Below are positions 1 through 10,454 of a stretch of 64,000 nucleotides of DNA, one piece after another. Position 1 is the stretch's first letter, and the number at the start of each line of letters is the position of its first letter. A model generated the notes under the pieces. It worked only from the letters and a program-made list of their open reading frames with translations, ran no database searches and was not told where the DNA came from. This DNA is from Cercophora sp. LCS_1 (taxonomy: Eukaryota > Ascomycota > Sordariomycetes > Sordariales > Lasiosphaeriaceae). The position numbers were made by a program, and so were the translations under genes. The stretch is taken from positions 1,550,001 to 1,614,000 of the forward strand of contig JAPZLL010000002.1 in NCBI GenBank assembly GCA_036250225.1. The letters are read 5' to 3'.

Positions 1-1
1 T

Positions 2-148
2 TTTAAGTGGCACGAGTTTGACGCGGACCGTGTGAGGGCGATGGCCGTGTTGTGCAAACTTCAGCAAGTGCGGGCTGGAGTTGCTGATGATGTTGTTATT
101 CTGACATCCCAAGACATGCGCGGATTGGGTCTTTTCGGCCCAGCTTGA
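2..148 (+). CDS. possible 3' end of a gene cut by the window edge
   Basis: A frame is open from the first bases of the window and ends at TGA 146-148, giving 48 residues that finish in GLGLFGPA. The visible part is fairly hydrophobic and Val-rich. I recognise no domain. Because an open frame of this length can occur by chance, this is only a candidate terminal exon; its body would lie to the left of the window. No splice acceptor is needed inside the window. Confidence 0.3.
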   Translation, partial: FKWHEFDADRVRAMAVLCKLQQVRAGVADDVVILTSQDMRGLGLFGPA

Positions 149-2027
149 CCCACCCACGGCCAACAAGCTCTAACACTGGCCTCACGGAACTGCGACCTCG
201 GTGATGCATCTGGCCAGGCTGGAGAGAGAGCCAAACACCCAGCGTCCAGCCGTGTCGCTGCTATGGTTGGGGTGCCGGGTGTGGTTACTGTGGACCTATT
301 GGGTTTGTGCCACCCAAACCTGATTGCTCACGCTGGAAACAGTGTTGTCGATACGCCCGAGTGCGGCGCTCGCATCCTGTCATCTTAAGCCAAAGTCTAC
401 TGTCTACCTCGGGTGTGCAGAATCGCGTCCGGCGTGAAGCGGCACGAGCGAGCTGCATGTGGAACTTTCTCCCGGAGCCCCTATTCTGCCTTGGCAAAAA
501 CAGTTCGATGACAGCAAGAAGCTCCAAATAAGTCGCCCTTCAGCTGATATACAGGAATTGATGGTAAATGATGACAAGAGGAACGCCTACGCAGGGTTTT
601 AACGCTAGGTAGTGCCGAGTTGATGTCAAGTAATGCGGGTGCCGTGCCCTTATATCACCCCGTCCCAAACTGGTCTCCCCATTGACGGGCTATCTCGAGT
701 CGACGGCGGACGGCAACGATGGTGTCCCGCAAAACCCGGTCCGTCGGAACTGGACAGCACTTCCTGTTTTACCCCATGCTTCGTCGCTTCAGCCACCGGA
801 ATTCATAACTACCTGCCGAGCGAGGTTACCGCCATCACCGTGCCGTCCTCAGGTTGCACACAGCGGCAAGCTAGAAACCAAATATGCACTGGTACCTAGA
901 CAAGACGAATAGCGATCGAGTTTACAAATGGACCATCAGCCAAGGGCGCCGCGCCGGTCAATGATATTGAGTTGCTTACCCAGTGGCTTTACGAGATGAA
1001 TTTCACCAACGGCACATCGACTGGCAAGCACGCATCATACGCTTTTAGCAGCCTTGACGATCTTAAATGCCAAGTGCATATATCAACCGATGAGGACCGG
1101 TCCGCTACCGTGTCAGTGATTTGTAGACAACCATCTGATAGCATTTATTACCATGCGGCTCACAAGCAAAGGCCCGATAGATCTTCCAATTGCATCCCAC
1201 CCACTTTAGTTTTGCGGCCGAAAGGGAAAAGGGGGCCATCAGCAATGCCACTTATGTATCTCCCGGCCCACACCAGGCATCGAGCCGAACTTGTCAAGTT
1301 TCCTGACGCCAAACCTCATATAATCTCGCGATCCCGGGATTCGAATCCGGGGTAATTGCAGGAGTGGTTGCAAAATTAGGATGTCATATCCTAGAACCGG
1401 GACAGCAATGGGCGAGCTATCGGTTCGGCTTATCCAACAAGTAGGTATCCGCGTTGCTACGAAACAAGTTTTGGGGTATGGCAATAGGGGAGTTGGTTGC
1501 AATACAGTTGGTTTCTTCATCGGGCCATGAAGAGAGTTTTTTTGGTGGCGGCGGGCGCCAGTCAGTTTTCACTGACCAACGTTGTAAGTAGACCGTGATA
1601 GATGGTGTTGTATGCGACTTGATCAGCCAGCCACAAGTCTTCAGGCGTACAAAGCTTCAGTTATTTTCCCTTTCCACCGGCCAAGTCACTAAACCCGTAG
1701 GCCATTTGCTTGAAATACAGTGTCAATTGCCGTGTAAGCTCCAAGTAAGAGCCAGTCATCGTGTGGGAGAACGGACAGACGTCACACAATCGTAGCCAAC
1801 GGCCTTGGAAGCGCAGTTCCTGGACTCAGCTGCGACGCTCCAATTCTGACTGCCAAACAGACTTTCTCAAGGTATGCTGGCCCCCACCTCAGAGAAAAGA
1901 CACCGTATATCCCAACCCATTAAATTCATGACAGTGTCATCGCCCAGAAGAACCAACTCCGTTTCCCCAGCTAGCTGGCGGCATGCCCGAACTCCATAAA
2001 CACCACACCAGCTCATGAAGTCACGAA
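149..2027. other. 1.9-kb stretch without a convincing gene
   Basis: Several short open frames overlap on both strands, but none has a recognisable domain or a clean exon structure. The longest reasonable one (about 901-1355, +) starts right after a TAG that could be a splice acceptor, has moderately protein-like composition for about 80 codons, and then runs into the tRNA-like sequence at 1331-1420. I cannot decide whether it is a decayed gene fragment. Nothing else is seen apart from that relic. Confidence 0.5.
1331..1420 (-). pseudogene. decayed class II tRNA-like relic
   Basis: On the minus strand a 5-bp stem with a 7-nt loop (1377-1393, TAGGA/TCCTA) is followed by a second hairpin (TTGCA/TGCAA, about 1354-1371) and then by a T-arm-like sequence around 1333-1352 that contains GGATTCGAATCC (1337-1348). 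This order of anticodon arm, long variable arm and T arm is that of Ser/Leu tRNAs, and the loop would place TGA as anticodon. However U33 is missing, the T-stem is irregular, and I find no matching 5' acceptor strand, so a working tRNA is unlikely. Confidence 0.3.
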
Positions 2028-2425
2028 TCAACCGCTCTTAGCCCGGAACTGGGCGATCAGCTCTTTCAGCTGCTTCTCAATCTCAGGCGTAGTGCCGCGT
2101 GGATACTGCCTTGGGTGCCCCGGCTTGCGCGGCAGCAGGGGATCAGGGTAGTCACCTTTGTCTTGCGTTAGCAATTCGGAGGGTGTATCACCTAGAGAGG
2201 TGCTTGCTCACCGGAACTGAATCTTTGGTCTGTTAGGCGGCTCTTAGTAACATCGTATTCTTCGCGGAACTTCTTGTTGTTCCAGGCGGCAGGACCGTTG
2301 TTGCCGTTTGCTGCTGTTGGCTGTGAGTCGGACTTGGCTGGAGTGTCGGGGGCAACGAGGTAGATATCGCCTGCAGCGCTGCTACCTGCGGCGGTAGAGT
2401 CGAGCATGAGTTCGTCGGTATTCAT
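2028..2425 (-). CDS. small conserved-looking hypothetical protein (two exons)
   Basis: I read two exons, 2425-2212 and 2161-2028, joined across a 50-nt intron (2211-2162) with a GTGAGC donor, a GCTAAC branch-like site and a CAAG acceptor. The joined frame gives 115 residues. The N-terminal half is Ala/Ser/Asn-rich and low in complexity. The C-terminal half is charged, with a DYPDPLLPRKPGHPRQYP block followed by a short amphipathic helix ending IEKQLKELIAQFRAKSG. The clean splice and sensible continuation argue for a real gene. I do not recognise the family. There is no signal peptide or membrane segment. It is divergent from the SUZ-domain gene at 2957. Confidence 0.65.
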
Positions 2426-2956
2426 TTTGTCAATTACGTAGTGGGTTGATGATTGTGACTGTTTCGGGATCGGGGGATGCGAGATGAAGGAGGGGTGATG
2501 AACTTCGGGTCGGTCACGAAGAAGCGTCCCGGGATAATGAGATGAAAATGAAAGGGAAGGTTCTCGTCGGTAAAATGGAAGTCTTTATTGTTTATCTCGG
2601 CAGGTATTGCCCCGGGATCTTCCAAACACTCTCAACTTGGACAACTGTGAAAGTTGGTGATCGAAGAAGGGATGAGCAGACCTGAGGCCCCTCATCATCC
2701 CCCAGCGGACGCGGTGAAGTCTATTGGCTGCCCTGCCCTGTCACAGCGACAGCATGGGTTGCGCTGTGGCCCGAGCTTTCCTCGTTCGCCCGCCTCCATT
2801 TCAGGTGGGGTGCAGACGCATTGTTGGGTCTTGAACTTTAGCATTATGTCCGCCTGGGAGCAGTTTTTCGTCTCACAAATGATCGGTTCCTCCCGAATCT
2901 CCAAACGGGTAACATAGCACAGAAAATACGGCATACCCTCTATCATCAGTACCAGG
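2426..2956. promoter_or_regulatory. divergent intergenic region
   Basis: This 531-bp gap lies between the starts of the minus-strand small gene and the plus-strand SUZ-domain gene, so it must hold both promoters and leaders. Short open frames here (for example 2434-2625 minus) look like leader sequence. I see no clear TATA or other motif. Confidence 0.5.
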
Positions 2957-3845
2957 ATGCCTAAGAACAGCAAGGTCCCAGATGCTTGGGAGGACGACTG
3001 GGAGACGCTGGCCGACCGTGCCGACAAGGAAGAGCCCGAGGCTCGGCCCAGCGCCGAAACCCAAGCTCCCTTGACCAAGGCTGAGCGGATCAGAAAGCAT
3101 CAAGAGGAACAGCGCAAGCTATGGGAGTCCGCGTATGCATTGTACACCCAACAAACACCACAGGATGATCGTCTAACCCCTCCATAGAGAAGCCCCACCA
3201 GAGATCAACTACCTTGCCGCCTCGTCGACCGTCCCGCTCACAACCCCATTCAAGCCTGCCGTCAAGTTGCTCAGCCGCAAACCTGCACCCCAGATGATCG
3301 CCAAGCGTGATCCCGTCACTGGACTCGAGCAATTGACGCTGGTAGACGACGATGCAGACGATGAAGAGAGCAAGAAGCCCCAGCCCACGCCAGAAGAGAT
3401 TCGGATGCGCCAACAGCGCGAGCTGGAGGAAAAGCAGCGGCGCTACGAAGAGGCCAGAGCGAAGATCTTCGGCGATTCCAACCCTCCATCCGGCCAGTCG
3501 ACACCGGGCACCATCACCCCGCCAAATTCAGGGGAGGGTCGCCACAACTACCGGGGCCGAGGTGGACGGGGTCGCGGAAACCGTGGCGGCAACAGACAGG
3601 AAGACCAGAACCGCCGTGCCCAGAATCAGCAGTCTTCCCCCGGGGGTCGCGAACTCTACGATCCCAGCTACAGCCCCAAGCCAGGCTTCAACGCCCAGAG
3701 GCGCAATGGTGAAGGCTCGCCGTTACAAGGCTCAAGATCAGGCACTCCTCGCGAGGAAGATCAAGTGATTCGCACACCAAGGGGCCCAGATTCGAGCGGA
3801 AGAGCAGGTTTCGGATTTGCAAGGCGCGGGACTAAGGAATCCTGA
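2957..3845 (+). CDS. SUZ-domain RNA-binding protein
   Basis: Exons 2957-3132 and 3188-3845, separated by a 55-nt intron (GTATGC...CATAG), encode 277 residues. After an acidic N-terminus (PDAWEDDWETLADRADK) there is a basic stretch and then the SUZ core around residues 110-175: AKRDPVTGLEQL, an acidic linker, and a charged helix ending RRYEEARAKIFG, the hallmark of the SUZ motif. The C-terminal third is disordered and contains an RGRGGRGRGNRGG tract, which is typical of RNA contact and arginine methylation. SUZ domains bind RNA directly in metazoan and yeast proteins; the role here (mRNA metabolism, cytoplasm or granules) is inferred. It resembles SUZRD1-type proteins rather than R3H-SUZ proteins, since no R3H domain is present. 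Confidence 0.85.
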
Positions 3846-3871
3846 TTCCTCCTACTTAAATATCTCGACGC

Positions 3872-5581
3872 TCACCAACCCCCACCGATTTTGCCAGCCA
3901 GCTGGATCACTCTCTCGGTGTCAGTGGCCTGGCTCTTGCCAATGTCGCTGATGACTTCCCGGTAGCTTGTATACACCAACTTATCTAAAGATACCCCCGT
4001 TATCCTCGACCAGTGCTCCAAGTTATTTCGAATTCTCGTCGGGGAAATACCATCTATGAGACCATTTACCTGGTCGTATTCTGTTGGCTCATCCGCTTCA
4101 GACTCACCGCCTGAGAAATACGCCTCGTCGACTTCCGCCAACCACATCTTTTGTTCCTGGGGCCCGGGTTTTCCCTGAAGCCCTTTGCGATCAATGATGA
4201 TCTGATCGTCGACTTTGATTTGGCCACCACCGTTGGTACAACCGCCGGGGCACGCCATTACTTCGACATAGGCATACTCGACATTGCCGGCCTTCCCTGT
4301 CGGTCGTCTTGCGCTTCCGAAGGGTTTCCCGCCGGGCATCCGAGACGCCTTCGCCGGTTTCAACTTCCGGACTAGATTTTGGATGTTTCGGAAGCCGTAA
4401 TACCGACCCGCTTTGAAGACCGTTTCGCCAGATGGTAAAACGACGGAATAGTCCACGACATCGGCGTTGCGCCCTTGGATCATTTGTATTTGCGACCCGG
4501 GATGCCGCCTCTGGACGTCTTGAAGGATAAAATGGATGTTCCCCCCTGACGTCCCCGCTGCACGCGCTTGTTGGTGTGTTCTTCCCAGAAAGAGGAAGTT
4601 ATGTATCGTGGGGTCGGGAAACCTGGGCTGAGAAATAGAGTCCGCGGAAGACAGACTAAATATATCGATACCCCTTGACTCCGCAAGCATGAGGATTTCC
4701 TTGGTGGTGATGACACAGTCCACATCCCTTACCCCCTGGCCAATGTTTCCATCCTCCGCCCAAACCGTGTCTGTCAGCTCCTCGCGACTTGCTTCGAGCT
4801 TCTTGTCGAAGCACGGCATGATTGAGAGATGCCAAATCCTATCTGGTGTGATTCCCAACCTCTTGCTGAGCACAGTTTTGAGTAACGTGCCCATCAGGGC
4901 CTGTGGGCTCTTCACCTTTGACAAATGAGGTAACACATATGGATGTGTTTTTTCGGCATAACACACCCATCCAGGACAGGAGGACGTCAAAACGGGCGTT
5001 TGTGGTTTCTTGCCGTCCGCAAGGATCTCATCCGCCCCCAGAACCAAACAGGCTTCCCTCGCCGTGTTGGTATCGACCATCCATGTGAATCCGTTCCCGT
5101 GTTTTCCTCCCGCCGTTAGCCCGCGCGACCCGACAAATAGTTGTTCAATCATCTTCCCCGCTTGCTGCTCTGTCGTGCCATTCCCGCACGCCGCGGCGAG
5201 ATTTGCGCGCGTCTGGGGCGATACGCTGGCAACGAAGAGTTTGGAGGAGGGGTCTTCTAACCCGGAAATTGTGTGGGCTTCGTCGGGCGAGAGACGGAGA
5301 GCGGGCGCGGCATCGAGGACGGTGAGAACTTCGTTGTGGGATTGGAGCGAGACTAGGACGGCTTCTGCTGAGGTGACGCATCCTGAGCAGGCGAGGCAAT
5401 CTGTGAGTGATATTTGCGCTGGCGCTGTCGAGGAGGAGGAGGTTTGGCCGTCGAGAATGACTTCGTTTTCTAGCCCGGCGGGATCTGGGGGAGGAGCGGG
5501 GAGGGTCTCGACGGGTTTGATGCAGGCTACGCCGGGGGATATGAAGTCGTTTAGGTCGTCGACCGAGAGAATGGCAGACAT
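3872..5581 (-). CDS. NAR1: cytosolic Fe-S cluster assembly factor NAR1
   Basis: This single-exon gene encodes 569 residues, about the usual length for fungal NAR1. It belongs to the iron-only hydrogenase-like family. NAR1 hands 4Fe-4S clusters from the Nbp35-Cfd1 scaffold to the Cia1 targeting complex in the cytosol. The N-terminal cluster ligands are visible as Cys20 (SPGVACIKPVE) and the CLACSGC motif at Cys62, Cys65 and Cys68. The H-cluster-like cysteines follow in SSCPGWVCYAEK, IMPCFDKKLEA and VMACPGGCTNGGGQ. The start at 5581 gives the expected MSAILSVDDLNDFI beginning. Its 3' end is only 26 bp from the convergent SUZ-domain gene. Protein-level identification is strong; no odd residue was seen. 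Confidence 0.95.
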   Translation of the reverse strand: MSAILSVDDLNDFISPGVACIKPVETLPAPPPDPAGLENEVILDGQTSSSSTAPAQISLTDCLACSGCVTSAEAVLVSLQSHNEVLTVLDAAPALRLSPDEAHTISGLEDPSSKLFVASVSPQTRANLAAACGNGTTEQQAGKMIEQLFVGSRGLTAGGKHGNGFTWMVDTNTAREACLVLGADEILADGKKPQTPVLTSSCPGWVCYAEKTHPYVLPHLSKVKSPQALMGTLLKTVLSKRLGITPDRIWHLSIMPCFDKKLEASREELTDTVWAEDGNIGQGVRDVDCVITTKEILMLAESRGIDIFSLSSADSISQPRFPDPTIHNFLFLGRTHQQARAAGTSGGNIHFILQDVQRRHPGSQIQMIQGRNADVVDYSVVLPSGETVFKAGRYYGFRNIQNLVRKLKPAKASRMPGGKPFGSARRPTGKAGNVEYAYVEVMACPGGCTNGGGQIKVDDQIIIDRKGLQGKPGPQEQKMWLAEVDEAYFSGGESEADEPTEYDQVNGLIDGISPTRIRNNLEHWSRITGVSLDKLVYTSYREVISDIGKSQATDTERVIQLAGKIGGGW

Positions 5582-6824
5582 TGTGACGGTTGTCGCCGGA
5601 CTGGTGGTTTCGCAAGTTTCGAGTGAGTGAGGTCGGAGCCTTGAGGCTCAAGGAGGGCAAGTCGCCACTGGTGGGAGACCGCTCGTGATGGTGTTACTTC
5701 GGTGGAATAAAAGTAGGCTTGGGAGCTTTCGAGGTTTCTCTGGTAAGTAAAGCAGACAGGTTGTATCCAGAGGCGCATTGAGCTGATCTGGATAGTCCTC
5801 CTGGAAAAAAACTAGTTGATGACTGATCATGGCGATAAATAACGAGGGGTGCGAAATCGGCTGCCCCTCTGAGTGGCGGCTGGTTGCACCCCCACTAACG
5901 CAGGGATCCCATGTTCTAGATCCCGCGCTGAGCCCAATCGAACACTTTGATTTCAGATGACGTAGTGGGTATCCCCGCGGGGAACAAAGCCGCGGAAACC
6001 CGTCAACGTTAGTCTCCGATGTTCGACATCTACCTGGACCATTGAGGTATGTGCAAATTTGATACTCATAGATGCTTGTTATTTTCTTTGGATATTGACA
6101 GGTTGACTTAGTACGATTGGGCGCGATGTCCCCCATGCATCAACATCGAACATCGGTTCCAATCTTTCCTATCTTTGTTCAGTTTCGTAGAGGCCTTTCG
6201 TTTCTGGACACGAACTCAAGTGCAGTAGAGAACCTAAAAAAGCATAATGGCGGAAAAGTCATCCTGTAACATATTTGAGCACAGCAAGCGGGATTGGCTT
6301 TTCATGCTTTGCTGGCATATCGCGGCGATTGTCGTTTTGCAACACAGATGGCTCTGTAGTTTAAAGTCATACGATGTTGATGCCTAGGCTTCAATCCTGG
6401 GTGAAATGTCAGTGAACATGTAAGCCTTTGATTTTTAGCCCCTGAAGGCCTCGTTTCCAACCCGGAATCTCACTCCTCGGAGCACTGGAGACCGAATATA
6501 TTTGATGTCTTTCAGAGTTTCGGAGCTGCGCGGTCGGGAATCTTCGTCTAGAAACCCTAAGTTAACGAAGATACAGGATAGAAATTAGATCCCTAACCTA
6601 CAACCCAAAGTGAAAAGCGGCCGCTGTCGGTGATCTTCAGGGACCGCAAGCCGTTGTAACAAGGGTGGACCTTCCTCAGCGATAACTGACAAGATAAGAA
6701 ATGGTGCCCCGCCCCCACCTCAAACCAGGGATTGACTGTCACCAAAACTTTTTTTTTGTTCCTCTCTGGCGCAAACTGAGGTTCGACAACAGCCTTCGTA
6801 TTCGCACCCGAGCAAACATTCAGG
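5582..6824. promoter_or_regulatory. divergent region between NAR1 and GMP synthase
   Basis: This 1.2-kb gap lies between two divergent starts and holds their promoters. The short open frames in it have no domain. A degenerate tRNA-like stretch sits at 6348-6410. No TATA box or other confident promoter element was identified. Confidence 0.5.
6348..6410 (+). pseudogene. degenerate tRNA-like sequence (tRNA-Val-like 3' half)
   Basis: The segment contains an A-box-like GGCTCTGTAGTTTAAAG and a T arm with a complete 5-bp stem (CTAGG/CCTGG) around the loop CTTCAAT, followed by TGAAAT. From memory of fungal tRNA-Val genes, the 3' half looks like that tRNA with C-to-T changes. The acceptor and anticodon stems do not close properly, so I read it as a relic rather than a gene. 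Confidence 0.25.
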
Positions 6825-9800
6825 ATGGCGGACAATATCGAGGCGGAGGCGCCTCACAACAACTTTGACGTATGTCTGCCCATTTCCTCGCAAGATGCCA
6901 AGCACGAGTTTTCTTGGAGGCTCTGGCCGTGTCCACCAGCCATGATCGACGACCCCTTAGCCAGTAATCCGCGTGTTGTTTAATCGCAACAAGCCCGCTT
7001 CGAGGTCAATCTGGCTAGTTCCGAGATCCAATTGGTAGTCCAAACCTGTGTCTATCGCATTCAGACCCAGACTTCGCCAGACATACAGGCAATCTCTGCG
7101 CAATGGGCATATAAAGGGCGGACAGTAAGGGCTACAGGAGACCCAGACACGGATTTTCGGATGATGCGAAGTCCCGATTACTCCAGGTAGTCAACTACGG
7201 ATTGGTTATTACAGCAATAAAGGCGATAGTATCGACACGGTCAGAGCCAACAAGTAACACGGGCAAAGGGCATATTTGGACACGTGTGGGGGACAGATAG
7301 CTGACTTGATGTGATGTAGACCATCCTGGTCCTGGACTTCGGCAGTCAGACGAGTCATCTTATCCTCCGCCGCCTTAGAAGCCTGAAGGTCTACGCTGAG
7401 ATGCTGCCATGCACCACGAAGTTGGCAGATCTCCCCTTCCAGCCGAAGGGTATCGTCTTGTCTGGAGGTAGGGCTTCTGTGCGATAGACATCGGCTTCTT
7501 GCTGACCGAACGTAGGGCCGTCATCCGTGTACGACCAAGGCGCGCCCCGTAAATACACCCTTCTCTTGCTTGACATACTTTTGGTGCTGATTTGCTCAAG
7601 ATGTTGACCCCGCCGTTTTCGACCTTGGTGTCCCCATCTTGGGTATCTGGTAAGGTTACTTTTGCCCTGTAATGTATACCATACTGATAGTACGTGCTCA
7701 GCTACGGCTGCCAGGTAAGACCTCTTTTACCTTCGGCCGTTGTGTTTGAGGGGCTCCTTGCCGTCCTCCATAACTCCGCCATACCTTCTCCTGCTACCAA
7801 CCTCTCCAACATAAAAGTGGTTCACAACATGAATACAAGAGAGGAAATATCGAGGTCCATATCGGTGGCTGACTTCCCACGCATAGGAGCTTGCCTGGAG
7901 AATCAATTCTGAGAACGTTGCTCGTGGACAAGTTAGGGAGTACGGTCATGCCGACGTTGTCATCCACAAGACCGGAGATACCCACACTGATCGGCTCTTC
8001 GCCGGCTTGGGAGAGGAGATGCACGGTCGGTGCCAGTCTACCCATGGGATTGACCACAATATCTGACTAAAAAATCCAGCCTATATGAGCCACTTTGACA
8101 AGCTCGTCAAGTTGCCTGAAGGTTTCGTGGTTGTCGCCAGCACCAAGAACTCCGAGTATGCCGGAATCGCCCATCAGACTAAGCCAATCTACGGCGTCCA
8201 ATTCCACCCGGAACTTGAGCACGTGTGTTGCCCCCTGAACCTGATCTCTCGCCGACGACTGACAGAGGTTTCTAGACCCCTCGCGGTACTGAGATTCTGC
8301 GCAACTTTGCCATCGACATCTGCGGGGCGCAAGCTAGCTGGGTGATGAAGGACTTCATCCAGAAGGAGATTGTTCGCATCAGGCACCTCGTTGGCGATCG
8401 CGCGCAGGTCATTGGTGCCGTTTCCGGTGGTGTCGACTCGACTGTCGCAGCCAAGCTGATGAAAGAGGCAATCGGTAGGGCTTCTTAACGTCGTGCGAAT
8501 TTACAGTGGCTGACATGGATGCAGGCGATCGTTTCCACGCCATTCTTGTTGACAACGGTAAGCAGGCTAAGGCTTTACCTACAAAACAGGGACCAATCTA
8601 ACAGTCTGATGTAGGTGTTATGCGTCTCAACGAGTGCGAGCAAGTCAAAGAGACCTTGGAGAAGCACCTCGGCATCAACTTGACGGTTGTCAATGGCGCT
8701 GAGCTTTTCTTGAGCCGTCTCAAGGGCGTCAACGAGCCTGAGAAGAAGCGCAAGATCATTGGAGGGACCTGTATGTCAACCCTGCAAACTAGACGCCCTT
8801 TCGATCTCTAACGTTGTGTAGTCATCGACTTGTTCCAGGAGGAGGCGCTCCGAATCGAGAGGGAGGCCGAGAACACACCGAATGCGGGCCCGGTCGAGTG
8901 GTTTTTGCAAGGCACAGTACGTTTTATCAACCCATTGTTCAATACCTGCTGACACTGAGAACCCAGCTTTACCCCGATGTGTATGGACTTGTCTGAATCT
9001 TGTTTGTGGTTTGAGCTAACAACAATTCAGCATTGAGAGTGTGTCGTATAAGGGGCCAAGTGCTACCATCAAAACTCATCACAACGTTGGCGGCTTGCCC
9101 GAAACACTCAAGGTATATACATCCGGTTCAAGACATTTTTTTTTCAAACTGCGCACTAACGGCACTTCACAGCTCAAACTCATCGAGCCACTGCGTGAAA
9201 TGTTCAAGGACGAGGTCCGTAAGTTCGGAGAGGAGCTTGGTATCCATAGGGATCTCGTCATGCGCCACCCCTTCCCTGGGTATGTGTTTCAATATCATTC
9301 TATCCTGGTAGGTCCACCCTAACGTTTTTATCATAGGCCTGGTATCGCTATCCGTATTCTGGGTGAGGTTACACCAGAGCGGGTTGCTATTGCTCGCGCA
9401 GCCGATCACATCTTCATCTCCGAGATCAAGGCCGCCGGTGTGTATGATGAGGTAAGTAATCCCCGGTTTCATTTCCTTTATGTGACCTAACTCCCGGTAG
9501 ATGAGCCAGGCATACGTCGCCGTCAGCCAAGATAGAGGTACGTATTTTCCCTGCCGCTTGTGACATTGAGCATTCACCCATGACTTGGACTACGTGGTGG
9601 CTGACAACTTTCAAAGCTGTGGGTGTTCAAGGCGACGCCAGAGTCTACGGCTATATTGCCATGTAAGCCTTCAAACTATTTGATGATCAATGACCTGCTT
9701 GCTAAAACAAACCAGTCTTCGTGCCGTCAAAACTCTCGACTTTATGTCTGCAGAGGTAAGTAGCACCCGCATCATAAAACCAAGTGTCAAGATTGACTCG

Positions 9801-9991
9801 ATTGAAGCCCTATGAGTTCGACTTTGGTCTGCTCAAGAAGATTTCCACCCGTATCGTCAACGAGGTGGATGGTATTGCCCGTGTCACCTATGATATCACC
9901 AGCAAGCCTCCTGGTAAGTCCCCTTGCGAAATTTCAATCACATAAACAACCGCCTGACTGAGTCCCCATAGGAACCATTGAGATGGAGTAG
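6825..9991 (+). CDS. gua1: GMP synthase (glutamine-hydrolysing), 20 exons
   Basis: It converts XMP to GMP using glutamine and ATP in the cytosol, the last step of guanine nucleotide synthesis. I joined 20 exons: 6825-6869, 7320-7467, 7516-7548, 7601-7649, 7702-7714, 7887-8025, 8080-8222, 8276-8474, 8525-8557, 8615-8770, 8822-8916, 8967-8980, 9031-9112, 9173-9279, 9337-9451, 9501-9537, 9617-9662, 9716-9755, 9808-9913, 9972-9991. All join in frame to 539 residues, the normal length. The glutaminase part has DFGSQTSHLI, nucleophile Cys92 (GICYGCQ) and His185/Glu187 (FHPELEH). The synthetase PP-loop is SGGVDST at 240-246. The C-terminal part includes KPPGTIEME. Exons 5 and 12 are only 13 and 14 nt, and intron 1 is 450 nt. 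No catalytic residue is missing, so the gene looks functional despite its fragmentation. Confidence 0.95.
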
Positions 9992-10454
9992 ATGTGGTGG
10001 ATGGAGTGATCAGAAATGCCTAGAACAGATGCCCGCGCTCAATTCCGGGAATAGAATTGAAACACACAACGTTTTGATATCAAACCCAAGTCGTCTTGAG
10101 AAACGTGTTTGCCATATACATAGCGACAGTCATGCCAACGGCAATTCAGGCGTAACCTGTCTACCGAATCTAGCGTCCCGAGCAGGACCTACTTCAACTA
10201 CGAATTCCGTACGCTCCGAAAATGGAGTGGTCTTTGCACCGTCCATGGAAGATGAGGATTTAATTGTCAACGATGCAGGGGTTACAAACACCGTTCATTC
10301 TAATCACTCCGCTAGAACCGTATGGACCGTTTACCCAGTTAAAACCCAGTCAAAGGACGCCAATACCCCCAACACCATGCAGCCTCTCCCAATTTGACCA
10401 AGAGAACCCATAGCCTAAAAATGTGTGAAGAACAGACAAACACCACTAGTATCA
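9992..10454. other. convergent intergenic region
   Basis: This 463-bp gap lies between the 3' ends of GMP synthase and ATG6 and should hold their terminators and 3' UTRs. A plus-strand open frame (9978-10397) has no domain and looks like chance. An alternative terminal exon for ATG6 could start near 10425 on the minus strand (see that gene). Confidence 0.5.

Noticed and set aside
5010..5660. Plus- and minus-strand frames of up to 206 codons over the NAR1 5' half
   Set aside because: They are shadows of the NAR1 coding sequence, with no domain and biased composition.
7715..8079. Reading GMP synthase as a broken pseudogene because of stops between 7650 and 8080
   Set aside because: Every stop falls in a segment bounded by GT and AG, and removing these restores the conserved protein exactly.
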